Part shown: positions 18,307 through 25,997 of the stretch, in pieces
How positions within the stretch are numbered: position 1 is the stretch's first letter
Layout of the letters: every line of letters starts with the position of its first letter
Assembly: GCA_041605955.1 (NCBI GenBank)
Contig: JBFIXI010000021.1
Coordinates: 1-53,790, forward strand
Reading direction: 5' to 3'
Length of the DNA stretch: 53,790 nt
DNA from: JAHEJX01 sp041605955
Lineage (GTDB): Bacteria; Actinomycetota; Acidimicrobiia; Spongiisociales; UBA5794
Program-made: the position numbers and the translations under genes
Notes under the pieces: model-generated
The model's database searches: none
Told to the model about the DNA's origin: nothing
What the model saw: only the letters and a program-made list of their open reading frames with translations

Positions 18307-19302
18307 ATGCATAGCCCCTCGTTGCGCGATCTCGTCCCCATCGAAGCCGTATGGCAACGGATGGAGCAGGTGGAGCGTCGGCTGATCGAGGTGACGACGG
18401 CTTCCAACCGGTTCTTGACCGAAATCGCCCAGCACCTCGTCCGGGCGGGCGGCAAACGCTACCGGCCGCTCCTGGCCCAGGTAGCCGGGGAGCTGGGACC
18501 GGCGGCAGCTCACGGCGGCCCGGTCGAGGCCGGGGTGGCGGTCGAGCTAGTGCACATCGGATCGTTGTATCACGACGACGTGATCGACGAGGCTGAGACC
18601 CGACGCGGCTCAGCGTCGGTCAACGTCAACTGGGACAACACCGCGGCGATACTCGGCGGCGACTATCTGCTCGCCAAAGCCTCGGAGGTAGCCGCCCCGC
18701 TGGGGGAAGAAGCGGTGACTCTGATTGCGCGCACCTACGCCTCGCTGTGCGAGGGGCAAGTCCTAGAGCTGCAGCTCGAAGGCGACATCGAGCATGGCCC
18801 CGATGACTACTTCCGCGTCATCGGAGGCAAAACGGCTTCGTTGATCCGGACCTCCGCCCGCTTGGGAGCGCTGACCGCCGGAGCTACCCGCGACGACATC
18901 GAGTCGATCTCCGAGTGGGCCTGGGAAGTGGGCCTGGTCTTCCAGATGGCAGACGACGTCTTGGATCTGGTCGCCAGCGAGGAGTTCATCGGCAAGCCGG
19001 CGGGCTCCGACATCCGGGAGGGCACCTACACCCTGCCGGTCCTCTATGCCGCCGCCGGGCCCGAAGGTGCCGAGATCCGGCGGCTCGTCGCCGACGGCGC
19101 ACCCGACGACACAGCTGCCATCGCCCGCATCATCGAGTTGACGACGGCCGGAGGGCATGTCGATCGGGTGGTGGCCGAAGCCGCCGAGCGTCTCCGTGTG
19201 GCGGAGAAAGCGGCGTCACGGCTGCCCGAATCGGCGCTGCTGCCGGTCCTGCGGTCGTTGCAGAGTTATCTGACCGATCGGGTGCACGCCGCTCGGGGCT
19301 GA
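18307..19302 (+). CDS. Polyprenyl diphosphate synthase (trans, long chain)
   Basis: Condenses isopentenyl diphosphate units onto an allylic primer. It is 331 aa, all-helical, with both Asp-rich motifs: first DDVID at 90-94 (LYHDDVIDEAETRRG) and second DDVLD at 216-220 (FQMADDVLDL). KRYRPLL near residue 50 and GGKTASLI near 173 bind diphosphate. The residues before the first Asp-rich motif (HIGSLYH) carry no bulky stop residue at -5, which in this family allows long products such as the C35-C50 menaquinone side chain; this is an inference. It stands divergent from clpC, and a SnoaL-like gene follows 72 bases later. Confidence 0.9.
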   Translation: MHSPSLRDLVPIEAVWQRMEQVERRLIEVTTASNRFLTEIAQHLVRAGGKRYRPLLAQVAGELGPAAAHGGPVEAGVAVELVHIGSLYHDDVIDEAETRRGSASVNVNWDNTAAILGGDYLLAKASEVAAPLGEEAVTLIARTYASLCEGQVLELQLEGDIEHGPDDYFRVIGGKTASLIRTSARLGALTAGATRDDIESISEWAWEVGLVFQMADDVLDLVASEEFIGKPAGSDIREGTYTLPVLYAAAGPEGAEIRRLVADGAPDDTAAIARIIELTTAGGHVDRVVAEAAERLRVAEKAASRLPESALLPVLRSLQSYLTDRVHAARG

Positions 19303-19374
19303 ACGAGGGGCGGGCGTTGAGCCCGTTCGGTAGGTTGGTTGCCATACGGACTTCAGCATCGAAAGGAGCCGGTG

Positions 19375-19740
19375 ATGGCGAAGGCAGATGTAGTCATGTC
19401 ACTGATGGCCATCTTCGAGTCCGGGGACTTGGAGAAGGCCACTGCCATGCTTGCCGACGACGCCGTGTGGCACGCCCCCGAACAGGATTACGTCGGCCGC
19501 GACGCAATCGTGGGTTACGTCGGAGACTCGCTGTCCGGATCCGATGAAGTGTCGATGGACCTTCACGACACCCTCGAAAGCGACTCTCACGTGGTGCTGC
19601 TCGGCACGATGCATGCCACGCGGGAAGGAAAGACCTTCGAGTCGCCCTACGTGTGGGTCTATCACGTAGACGACGGCAAGGTCAGCGAAGGCTGGACGGT
19701 GGCCTTCGACGGAGTCGGCCGAGCCGAGTTCTTCAAGTAG
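19375..19740 (+). CDS. SnoaL/NTF2-like fold protein (121 aa)
   Basis: A single alpha-plus-beta-barrel domain: helix with MSLMAIFESGDLEKATAML, then DDAVWHAPEQDYVGRDAIVGYV, and strands HVVLLGTMHAT, FESPYVWVYHVDDGKV and EGWTV. The sequence resembles the ketosteroid-isomerase-like proteins that use a conical cavity for small hydrophobic ligands. The function is unknown. ATG 19375 has AAAGGAG six bases upstream and is preferred over the ATG-like start at 19339. It lies downstream of the polyprenyl synthase; two hairpins separate it from lysS. Confidence 0.8.
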   Translation: MAKADVVMSLMAIFESGDLEKATAMLADDAVWHAPEQDYVGRDAIVGYVGDSLSGSDEVSMDLHDTLESDSHVVLLGTMHATREGKTFESPYVWVYHVDDGKVSEGWTVAFDGVGRAEFFK

Positions 19741-19871
19741 CTCGCACCTGCGCTGCTCTGCGAAGGTTCGGGCGGCCGTAGAGGTGTACGGACCGCGGTG
19801 CGGAGGAGACGACTCCAAGGTTCCGAAGTGATAGCGGGCACCCCCCGCCTTGCGGCTCACGCCCCAAAGCA

Positions 19872-19891
19872 GTCCCCCCTGAAGGGGGGAC
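19872..19891. terminator. 8-bp hairpin GTCCCCCC/GGGGGGAC between convergent genes
   Basis: Perfect stem with a TGAA loop. It lies between the SnoaL-like gene (plus) and lysS (minus) and could serve both directions. Confidence 0.65.
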
Positions 19892-19902
19892 CCACATGCG
19901 GG

Positions 19903-19921
19903 GTCGCAGCTTTGCTGCGAC
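19903..19921. terminator. 8-bp hairpin GTCGCAGC/GCTGCGAC just after lysS
   Basis: Perfect stem with a TTT loop, only 8 bases past the lysS stop codon. It is the likely 3' end of the long zincin-to-lysS run. On the plus strand it is followed by TCGTGTATTT. Confidence 0.7.
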
Positions 19922-19929
19922 TCGTGTAT

Positions 19930-21441
19930 TTAGGGGCGCATCGTGGGGAAGAGGATCACTTCGCGGATGTGCGCCTGGTCGGTGAGCAGCATGACCAGGC
20001 GGTCGATGCCGATGCCGAGACCCCCGGTCGGGGGCATGCCGTACTCGAGGGCCCGCACGAAGTCCTCGTCGATCTCCTGGGCCTCCTCGTCGCCCGCCGC
20101 TTTGAGGATCATCTGCGCCTCGAAGCGGGCCCGCTGATCCAGCGGGTCGTTCAACTCGCTGAAAGCATTGCCGTACTCCGAGGCGGCAATGAAGAGCTCC
20201 CACCGCTCGGTTACGTTGGGGTCGGCGGGACTCTTGCGGGCCAACGGGGAGGTCTCGGTGGGGTGGTTGACCACGAAGATCGGATCCCAGATCGTGGGTT
20301 GGACGTGGCGATCGAAGAGCTCCTCGAGGATCTTGCCGTTGCCCCAGTGGTCCTCCGGCTCGATTCCGTTGCCGCGGGCCACCGCCACCGCCTCGGCACG
20401 CGACAAGCTGAACGACATCGTCCCCTCGATGGCTTCGTTGACCATCTCGAGCATCGGCCGGCGCGGATAAGGCGGCGTCAAGTCGAGCGGTCGGCCCTGG
20501 TAGATCAGCCGGGTCGAGCCGGCCACTTCGGTGGCGATCGCGGCGAACATCTCCTCGACCATTCGGGCGATGTCCTCGTAGTCGGCGAACGCCTCGTAGG
20601 ACTCGAGCATCGTGAACTCGGGCATGTGGGTGGCGTCGATTCCCTCATTGCGGAAGATCTTGCCGATCTCGAATACCCGCTCCAATCCACCGACGATGAG
20701 CCGCTTCAGGTAGAGCTCGGTGGCGATGCGCAACACCATGTCGAGATCGAGGGCGTTGTGATGGGTGGCGAAGGGGCGAGCCATGGCCCCGGTTGCTTGG
20801 TTGAGCAGCACCGGCGTCTCCACCTCGACGTAGCCGCGAGCCTCGAACTCGCGGCGAAAGAGGGATACGACACGAGAGCGCGCCAGCGCCACCTCCCGGG
20901 CCGAGTCGTTGGCGATCAAGTCGAGGTATCGCTGACGCGACCGCGCCTCCACATCGGTGAGGCCGTGGAACTTGTCCGGCAACGGGCGCAGCGCCTTGGC
21001 GAGGAGCTGGAAGCTCCGCACCCGCACCGACAGCTCACCCCGCCGCGTCGCCATCACCTCGCCGGTGGCGCCGATCCAGTCACCGATATCCAGGTCGGCG
21101 AAGGCGGCAAAGCCCTCTTCCCCCAACGCGCTCTGATCCACGAACAGCTGGATCGTCCCGGACACGTCGGCGAGCACCGCGAAGGAGAGCTTCCCCATCT
21201 CGCGCACGTTGCGCAGTCGCCCGGCCACCGTCACGGTGACTCCGGTCTCTGCACCCGGCTCGAGCCCGCCGAAGTCGGTGTGCAGCTCGGCGGCGAGCGC
21301 GCTGCGCTGGAACCGGAAGGGATAGCCGGGCCCGGCGAGAACGGCCTGGTGCTTCTTCAAGCGCAAGGCGGTCAGCGGATGGGCGGCGAGGCCGAGCCGA
21401 TCGTCCCACGGCTCGTTCGGCGAGTCGACGGAGTCGTTCAC
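19930..21441 (-). CDS. lysS: Lysyl-tRNA synthetase, class II
   Basis: Charges tRNA-Lys. It is 503 aa: N-terminal OB-fold anticodon-binding domain (about 60-170), then the class II core with motif 2 FRNEGIDATHMPEFTMLE and motif 3 GGLGIGIDRLVMLL near the C-terminus. KFHGLTDVEARSRQRYLDL is the typical linker. The start is GTG 21441, whose last two bases form part of the coaX TGA stop (GTGA overlap). A much longer open frame continues upstream to 22137 but that part is only the wrong frame of coaX. It is the last gene of the run; hairpins follow. Confidence 0.96.
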   Translation of the reverse strand: MNDSVDSPNEPWDDRLGLAAHPLTALRLKKHQAVLAGPGYPFRFQRSALAAELHTDFGGLEPGAETGVTVTVAGRLRNVREMGKLSFAVLADVSGTIQLFVDQSALGEEGFAAFADLDIGDWIGATGEVMATRRGELSVRVRSFQLLAKALRPLPDKFHGLTDVEARSRQRYLDLIANDSAREVALARSRVVSLFRREFEARGYVEVETPVLLNQATGAMARPFATHHNALDLDMVLRIATELYLKRLIVGGLERVFEIGKIFRNEGIDATHMPEFTMLESYEAFADYEDIARMVEEMFAAIATEVAGSTRLIYQGRPLDLTPPYPRRPMLEMVNEAIEGTMSFSLSRAEAVAVARGNGIEPEDHWGNGKILEELFDRHVQPTIWDPIFVVNHPTETSPLARKSPADPNVTERWELFIAASEYGNAFSELNDPLDQRARFEAQMILKAAGDEEAQEIDEDFVRALEYGMPPTGGLGIGIDRLVMLLTDQAHIREVILFPTMRP

Positions 21442-22211
21442 GCTCCGTCCCGATTCAGCTCGTAGATCATCTGCAGCCCGTCGAGGGTCAAGAACTCGTC
21501 GATGGTCGAGACGCTGTTGCAGTGGGGCACCACCGTGGGCGCCAAGCCGCCGGTAGCGACTCGAGTGACCTGTCCCCCGACCTCGCGAACTATCCGCTCG
21601 ACGATGCCATCGACGAGCCCAGCGTGTCCGAAGATCGCCCCCGACTGGATAGCTTCCACGGTGCCCTTGCCGATGGCCGCCCGGGGCGCATTGAACTCGA
21701 CGTTGCGCAGCGCCGCAGTCCCGGAGATCAAGGCGTTGGTGGCGATGACCAGGCCCGGAGCGATCGAGCCGCCGAGGTAGTGGCCGTCGCGGCCGACCAC
21801 ATCGAAGTTGGTCGACGTCCCAAAATCGACCACGACGCACGGCGCGCCGTAGCGCTCCCGGGCCGCGACTGCATTGACAACCCGATCGGCGCCCACCTCG
21901 CGCGGATTGTCGATGTTGATCATCATGCCGGTCTTGGTTCCCGGGCCCACCACTACGACGTCGCCGGATGCGATCTCCTCCGCAACCTGGCGAAACGCAG
22001 TGGTGATCGCCGGCACCACCGAAGAGATGGCCACGGCGGTGACGTCCTTGCCGCTCAGCCCCTCCAGCTCGAGAAGGCTGCGCAGCGAGATCTCGAGCTC
22101 GTCGGCGGTCCGCTCCGGAACCGTGGTGAGCCGCCAATGAGCGGCCAGTTGCCGGCCGTCGTAGAGGCCGATGGCGGTGTTGGTGTTGCCAATGTCGGCG
22201 GCGAGGAGCAT
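21438..22211 (-). CDS. coaX: Type III pantothenate kinase
   Basis: Phosphorylates pantothenate, the first step of coenzyme A synthesis. It is 257 aa, an ASKHA-fold protein: phosphate-1 loop ADIGNTNTAIGLYDG at 5-19, CVVVDFGTSTNFDVV (about 125-139), GGSIAPGL and VRIVREVGGQVTRVATGGLA (adenosine region). ATG 22211 has AGGAAG eight bases upstream; the longer frame to 22310 would start with TTG inside panC. panC, which makes pantothenate, lies immediately upstream, so product and consumer are co-expressed. Confidence 0.94.
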   Translation of the reverse strand: MLLAADIGNTNTAIGLYDGRQLAAHWRLTTVPERTADELEISLRSLLELEGLSGKDVTAVAISSVVPAITTAFRQVAEEIASGDVVVVGPGTKTGMMINIDNPREVGADRVVNAVAARERYGAPCVVVDFGTSTNFDVVGRDGHYLGGSIAPGLVIATNALISGTAALRNVEFNAPRAAIGKGTVEAIQSGAIFGHAGLVDGIVERIVREVGGQVTRVATGGLAPTVVPHCNSVSTIDEFLTLDGLQMIYELNRDGA

Positions 22212-22224
22212 GTGACCGGGCTTC

Positions 22225-23133
22225 CTAGGTTGGCGTCCGGGAGTACAGCAAGCTGGGACGGTCGAGCAGAATGCCCCGGTCGGCATGGAGCGACGTTCCG
22301 TCGACATCAAGGTGGATGTTGTCGATGAGCCGCACCTCGCCGACCCGAGCCGCCACCGCCAGGAAGCTGTCCTCGCTCAGCTCGCCTTCGACGGGAGCCA
22401 CATCGCGAGCCGTTGCCACGGCGACGTAGTCCGGGAACACCCCCGGAGCCCGGTCCATAGCGACCCAGGCGAGGTGCTCCAGGGCACGAGCGTCGCGCTC
22501 CCCACCTTCGGCGGCATCGGCCGCCTGCATCAGTCCCTGGCTCAACGTGAGCGCGGCTGCTCGCTCCGAGTCGCGCAAGAACACGTTGCGACTCGACAGT
22601 GCCAAACCATCCGGCTCGCGCACCGTCGAATGCGGCACGATCTCGGTGGGCATGGACAAATCCAGGGCGAGGCGACGGATGATGGCCAGCTGTTGGGCAT
22701 CCTTCCTCCCGAAATAGGCGCGGTCCGGCCGCAGCCCCGCCAACAGTTTGGCTACCACCGTGGCCACCCCGTCGAAGTGGCCGGGCCGGTGCGAGCCCTC
22801 CATCCGCTCCCCCAGCTTGGGAACGCTCACGACCGTCTCGAGGGGAAGTGGCCACATCTCGTCGACCGTCGGGGCAAACACCAGGTCCACGCCGGCGTCC
22901 CGGGCCAGCTCCGCATCCTTATCCAGATCCCGCGGGTACCGCTCGAGGTCGGCGGGCTCATCGAACTGCAGCGGGTTCACGAACACCGTCATCACTACCG
23001 TGGCGCATTCGGCCCGGGCCGCCTCCAGCAGCGCCACGTGCCCCTCGTGGAGGTAACCCAGTGTGGGAACCAACCCGACTGGCGCCGCGCTATAGCGAGC
23101 CCGGGTTTCATCCATGGTCGCGGTCAGCTTCAC
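22225..23133 (-). CDS. panC: Pantothenate synthetase
   Basis: Joins pantoate and beta-alanine with ATP. It is 302 aa. Signatures: LVPTLGYLHEGHVALL with the HxGH nucleotide motif, VMTVFVNPLQFDEPADLERYPR, GHFDGVATVVAKLL, FGRKDAQQLAIIRRL, and LALSSRNVFL, the family's KMSKS equivalent. Start is GTG 23133, overlapping the TGA stop of the upstream DUF2520 gene (GTGA). The frame upstream to 23241 is a shadow inside that gene. Confidence 0.95.
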   Translation of the reverse strand: MKLTATMDETRARYSAAPVGLVPTLGYLHEGHVALLEAARAECATVVMTVFVNPLQFDEPADLERYPRDLDKDAELARDAGVDLVFAPTVDEMWPLPLETVVSVPKLGERMEGSHRPGHFDGVATVVAKLLAGLRPDRAYFGRKDAQQLAIIRRLALDLSMPTEIVPHSTVREPDGLALSSRNVFLRDSERAAALTLSQGLMQAADAAEGGERDARALEHLAWVAMDRAPGVFPDYVAVATARDVAPVEGELSEDSFLAVAARVGEVRLIDNIHLDVDGTSLHADRGILLDRPSLLYSRTPT

Positions 23134-23975
23134 TCGGCCTGCTCCCCGCGCCGCCACTCCTGGAGCATCTCCTCGAACAAGGGCCCGTTGCCGCTGAGTC
23201 GCGCCAATGTGCGCACGGCGGCCACGAAATCTCCGAGCCACCCAGGTTCGGCGTCGGCGACGGCAGTCATCTGCCCCGCCACCGTCGACACATCCCCTCG
23301 AGCCACCGGGCCGGTGAGAGCGGCACGGGGACCGATCTCGAAAGCATTGGCGACAACGGCTTCCACGAGGGGCTGCGCCGCCCGAAATGGAACACCGGCA
23401 TCGGCAAACAGATCACTGCTGAGTGCCAAGCTGGCGAGAGGGAAGTTGGCGGCCGCCGACGCAGCGGCGTGATAGAGCGGCTTCTTGTCATCTGTGATGT
23501 CAAACGGATGCATGCCGATCGACTCGGCCAGCTCGATGAGTCGGGGGCGCAGCTCGCCGGCGGTTACGCCGACCCAGGCCCCCGCCAGCCGCGCCGCCCC
23601 GGCTTGTGGAGTGGGCAGCGACTGCAGCGGATGGAAGGTGCCGATCAGGTAGCCGGCCGCGGCGAGGGGCGCTAACACTCGGCTCGGGACCAGGCCGGAG
23701 ACGTGAACCGCGCCGGCACCTGAGCGCGGCGGGATGCGACCGGCGATCGAATCGGCCACGTCAGCCAGCACGTCGTCTCGGGTGGCCAGGACCAGGAGGT
23801 CGCCGCTGGGAAACTCTGCTTGCAGGGTGAACGGAGTCGAGTTGACCTTGGCAGCCGCCGGCTCGGTGCCGCCCAGGGTGCGCCCCACCACGGCGACGAT
23901 GTCGTGACCGGCACGGCGCGCCGCAATGGCGAGCGCCATCCCGGCGCGACCCGGCCCGACGATGGTGATGTCCAT
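23130..23975 (-). CDS. Rossmann-like and DUF2520 domain protein
   Basis: 281 aa. The N-terminus is an NAD(P)-binding fold (DITIVGPGRAGMALAIAARR, G-x-G-x2-G type). The C-terminal half is helical with the DUF2520 pattern: GTFHPLQSL in the middle, then DDKKPLYHAAASAAANFP and ALTGPVARGDVSTV. The overall plan resembles ketopantoate and 6-phosphogluconate type reductases. In actinobacteria this family sits beside panC and folK, as here, and panE is not seen in the window, so a role in pantoate supply is an attractive but unproven idea. It overlaps panC by 4 bases. Confidence 0.85.
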   Translation of the reverse strand: MDITIVGPGRAGMALAIAARRAGHDIVAVVGRTLGGTEPAAAKVNSTPFTLQAEFPSGDLLVLATRDDVLADVADSIAGRIPPRSGAGAVHVSGLVPSRVLAPLAAAGYLIGTFHPLQSLPTPQAGAARLAGAWVGVTAGELRPRLIELAESIGMHPFDITDDKKPLYHAAASAAANFPLASLALSSDLFADAGVPFRAAQPLVEAVVANAFEIGPRAALTGPVARGDVSTVAGQMTAVADAEPGWLGDFVAAVRTLARLSGNGPLFEEMLQEWRRGEQAE

Positions 23976-24044
23976 GACCGGGGAGTCTACGTGGCGGGAC
24001 TGCTCCCCCCGGACCGCTTTGCGGGTACGCGCGACGCGGCCGGC

Positions 24045-24617
24045 TCAACCGATGAGCCAGTCGAACAGCCACCAGATGCCGAGGGCGCCGACCGTGGTGA
24101 ACGCAATGGCCGCCACCGTCGTCGCCCGCGGCGGAATCGGTCCCTGAACGCGGCGCACGTCCTGATCGGTGACAGTGGCGAGCAGCGACGAGACCATGGT
24201 GCCATCGGGCAAGGAGGCCTTTGGCCAGGCCTCGACGAGAGGCTCGAGCACGAACCGGCGTTCGGCCAGCCGGGGATGGGGAACGATCAGGCCGGCTTGG
24301 TCGATCAGAGCGTCGCCGTACAGGATTATGTCGAGATCGAGGGTTCGGGGCCCCCATTTCTCGTTGCGCTGGCGGCCATGCTCGCGCTCGATGCGGAGGC
24401 ACTCCGCCAGGAGATCGGATGCCGCCAGATCGGTGTCGATCACGGCGACTGCGTTGAGGTAGGGGCCCTGCGCTGGTCCCCCGATCGGCGCCGTCTCATA
24501 GAGAGCCGACACATTGACCAAACTCCCCAGCCGGCTAATCGATCCGATGGCATCTGCGATGTGCCGCGCCCGGTCGCCCAGGTTGGACCCCAGACCGATG
24601 GCGGCCCGGACGGCCAC
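24045..24617 (-). CDS. folK: HPPK (6-hydroxymethyl-7,8-dihydropterin pyrophosphokinase) with a C-terminal membrane helix
   Basis: Transfers pyrophosphate from ATP to 6-hydroxymethyl-7,8-dihydropterin before FolP acts. The HPPK domain (1-158) has GLGSNLGDR, SALYETAPIGG, GPYLNAVAV, and the signature RTLDLDIILYGD followed by PHPRLAERRFVLEPL. The last 30 residues are unusual: PPRATTVAAIAFTTVGALG and then IWWLFDWLIG form one predicted membrane helix. Normal FolK is soluble and ends about there. The frame is open and shows no sign of fusion error. It lies 2 bases after the phosphatase-like gene. Confidence 0.93.
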   Translation of the reverse strand: MAVRAAIGLGSNLGDRARHIADAIGSISRLGSLVNVSALYETAPIGGPAQGPYLNAVAVIDTDLAASDLLAECLRIEREHGRQRNEKWGPRTLDLDIILYGDALIDQAGLIVPHPRLAERRFVLEPLVEAWPKASLPDGTMVSSLLATVTDQDVRRVQGPIPPRATTVAAIAFTTVGALGIWWLFDWLIG

Positions 24618-24619
24618 CC

Positions 24620-25099
24620 CTACTTCCGGGCGGTCGAATCGGGAATCAAGCGGCGGCCTTCGGGCCCCAGGGGTCGTCCGGCGATCTCCTGGATCACCGA
24701 CGTGGCGACGATGCGGTCGTCGATCAGGTTGGCATGCACCAGGTAGCCGCCGAGCAGGCCCACGACGGTGTCATCTATCAGGTCTCGGTGCACCAGCACC
24801 ACCGCCCCCGGGCTCATCGCTTCGTCGAAGCGAGAGAGTATCTGTGGCAGGTCTTCCAGCTCCACCTCACCCTCGATGGGGACGTGGACGAAGCGCATCC
24901 CGGCTGCCTCGTAGGCTTGCTGATTTTGGTTGCTCGCAAGCAGCGACAGCACGGTGTTGAACCCGTGGTCGGCGAGCCAGACGATCTCCTCCTCACGGCG
25001 TACTCGACGATGCTGGAATCCGTGTCCGCCAATGCGCTCGCATATGGCGAGACGACCCTTTATCACCCACTTGAAGCCGCGCGGCTCAAGGCCTGCCAA
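24620..25099 (-). CDS. Phosphatase-like protein without the catalytic Cys, in the folB position
   Basis: 159 aa. It has the layout of a small dual-specificity/tyrosine phosphatase: FKWVIKGRLAICERIGGHG, REEEIVWLADHGFNTVLSLL, a middle FVHVPIEGEVELEDL, and the loop region VVLVHRDLIDDTVVGLLGGYL followed by a helix. In active enzymes the loop is HCxxGxxR; here Cys is replaced by Arg and the loop Arg is absent, so catalysis by that mechanism is not possible. TTG 25099 with GGGAG nearby is the likely start and overlaps folP by 14 bases; GTG 25066 is an alternative. folB normally lies here. A binding or regulatory role is possible. Confidence 0.6.
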   Translation of the reverse strand: MAGLEPRGFKWVIKGRLAICERIGGHGFQHRRVRREEEIVWLADHGFNTVLSLLASNQNQQAYEAAGMRFVHVPIEGEVELEDLPQILSRFDEAMSPGAVVLVHRDLIDDTVVGLLGGYLVHANLIDDRIVATSVIQEIAGRPLGPEGRRLIPDSTARK

Positions 25100-25994
25100 T
25101 GGTCTCCCTGCTCTCGAATTGTCCCCTCACGATAGCGTCCGTCGTGCGCCCTACCTGGAGCGCCAGCGCCACATCGTGCACCCTGACAACGGCAGCCCCG
25201 CCGATGATCGCCGCTGCCACTGTAGCCGCGGTGGCCGGATCCCTTTCCGCCGCAACGGTTTCGAGCCCGGCAGCACGCAGCACGGAACCCAGGAAACCCT
25301 TGCGGCTGGCTCCGATCAGCACCGGATAGCCGAGGGTTGCAAAAGCTCCACATTGGTTCAGTATCTCCAGATTCTGCATATGCGATTTGCCGAATCCGAT
25401 TCCCGGGTCGAGGCAGATCCGGGACGCCTCCACCCCGGCTCCCGCCGCCTGCGCAGCTCGCGCGGCCAAGTAGTTGGCGACCTCGGCCACGACGTCGGCG
25501 TAGTCGGTGTCCGCTTCCATAGTTCGCGGGTCGCCCCGCATGTGCATGATCACCGCTCCGGCGCCTGTGGTAGCCACCGTGGCGATCATCGCCGGATCAC
25601 GAAGGCCGCTGACGTCGTTGACCGCCTGGGCACCCGCCGCGATCGCAGCCGCCGCCACCTCCGGCTTCATCGTGTCGACGGAGACGACAACACCGGCCGC
25701 CGCCAGCTCGGTGACGACGGGCACCACCCGCTCCAGCTCCTCGGCGACGTTCACCGGATCGGCCCCCGGCCGCGTCGATTCGCCGCCCACGTCGATGATG
25801 TCGGCGCCCTCGTGCCACATCGCCAAACCTCGCGCCACCGCCGCCGCTGGCGCCAGGCCCGGGTCACCGTCGGAGAAGGAATCGGGCGTCACGTTGAGCA
25901 CGCCCATGATCAACGTGTGGGCAGCAGTGGACAGGGTGACCGACCGCAGCCTCCATACCACCGGAGTCCGAGAAGCCAGGTCGGATAACGCCAA
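25086..25994 (-). CDS. folP: Dihydropteroate synthase
   Basis: Condenses the pterin pyrophosphate with p-aminobenzoate; the sulfonamide target. It is 302 aa, a TIM barrel. Signatures: IMGVLNVTPDSFSDGD near residue 30, IIDVGGESTRPGADPV, VSVDTMKPEVAAAAI, NDVSGLRDP, ICLDPGIGFGKSHMQNL and VLIGASRKGFLG. The start at TTG 25994 lies 3 bases after the ftsH stop; no strong ribosome site is present, so coupling to ftsH is likely. Three bases of untranslated spacing and the later overlaps make ftsH-folP-folK one unit, as in mycobacteria, but without folE and folB. Confidence 0.95.
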   Translation of the reverse strand: MALSDLASRTPVVWRLRSVTLSTAAHTLIMGVLNVTPDSFSDGDPGLAPAAAVARGLAMWHEGADIIDVGGESTRPGADPVNVAEELERVVPVVTELAAAGVVVSVDTMKPEVAAAAIAAGAQAVNDVSGLRDPAMIATVATTGAGAVIMHMRGDPRTMEADTDYADVVAEVANYLAARAAQAAGAGVEASRICLDPGIGFGKSHMQNLEILNQCGAFATLGYPVLIGASRKGFLGSVLRAAGLETVAAERDPATAATVAAAIIGGAAVVRVHDVALALQVGRTTDAIVRGQFESRETIGRP

Positions 25995-25997
25995 CTA

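Noticed and set aside
21442..22137. N-terminal extension fused to LysS
   Set aside because: This stretch is the wrong frame of coaX; the GTGA junction with GTG 21441 gives a normal-length LysS.
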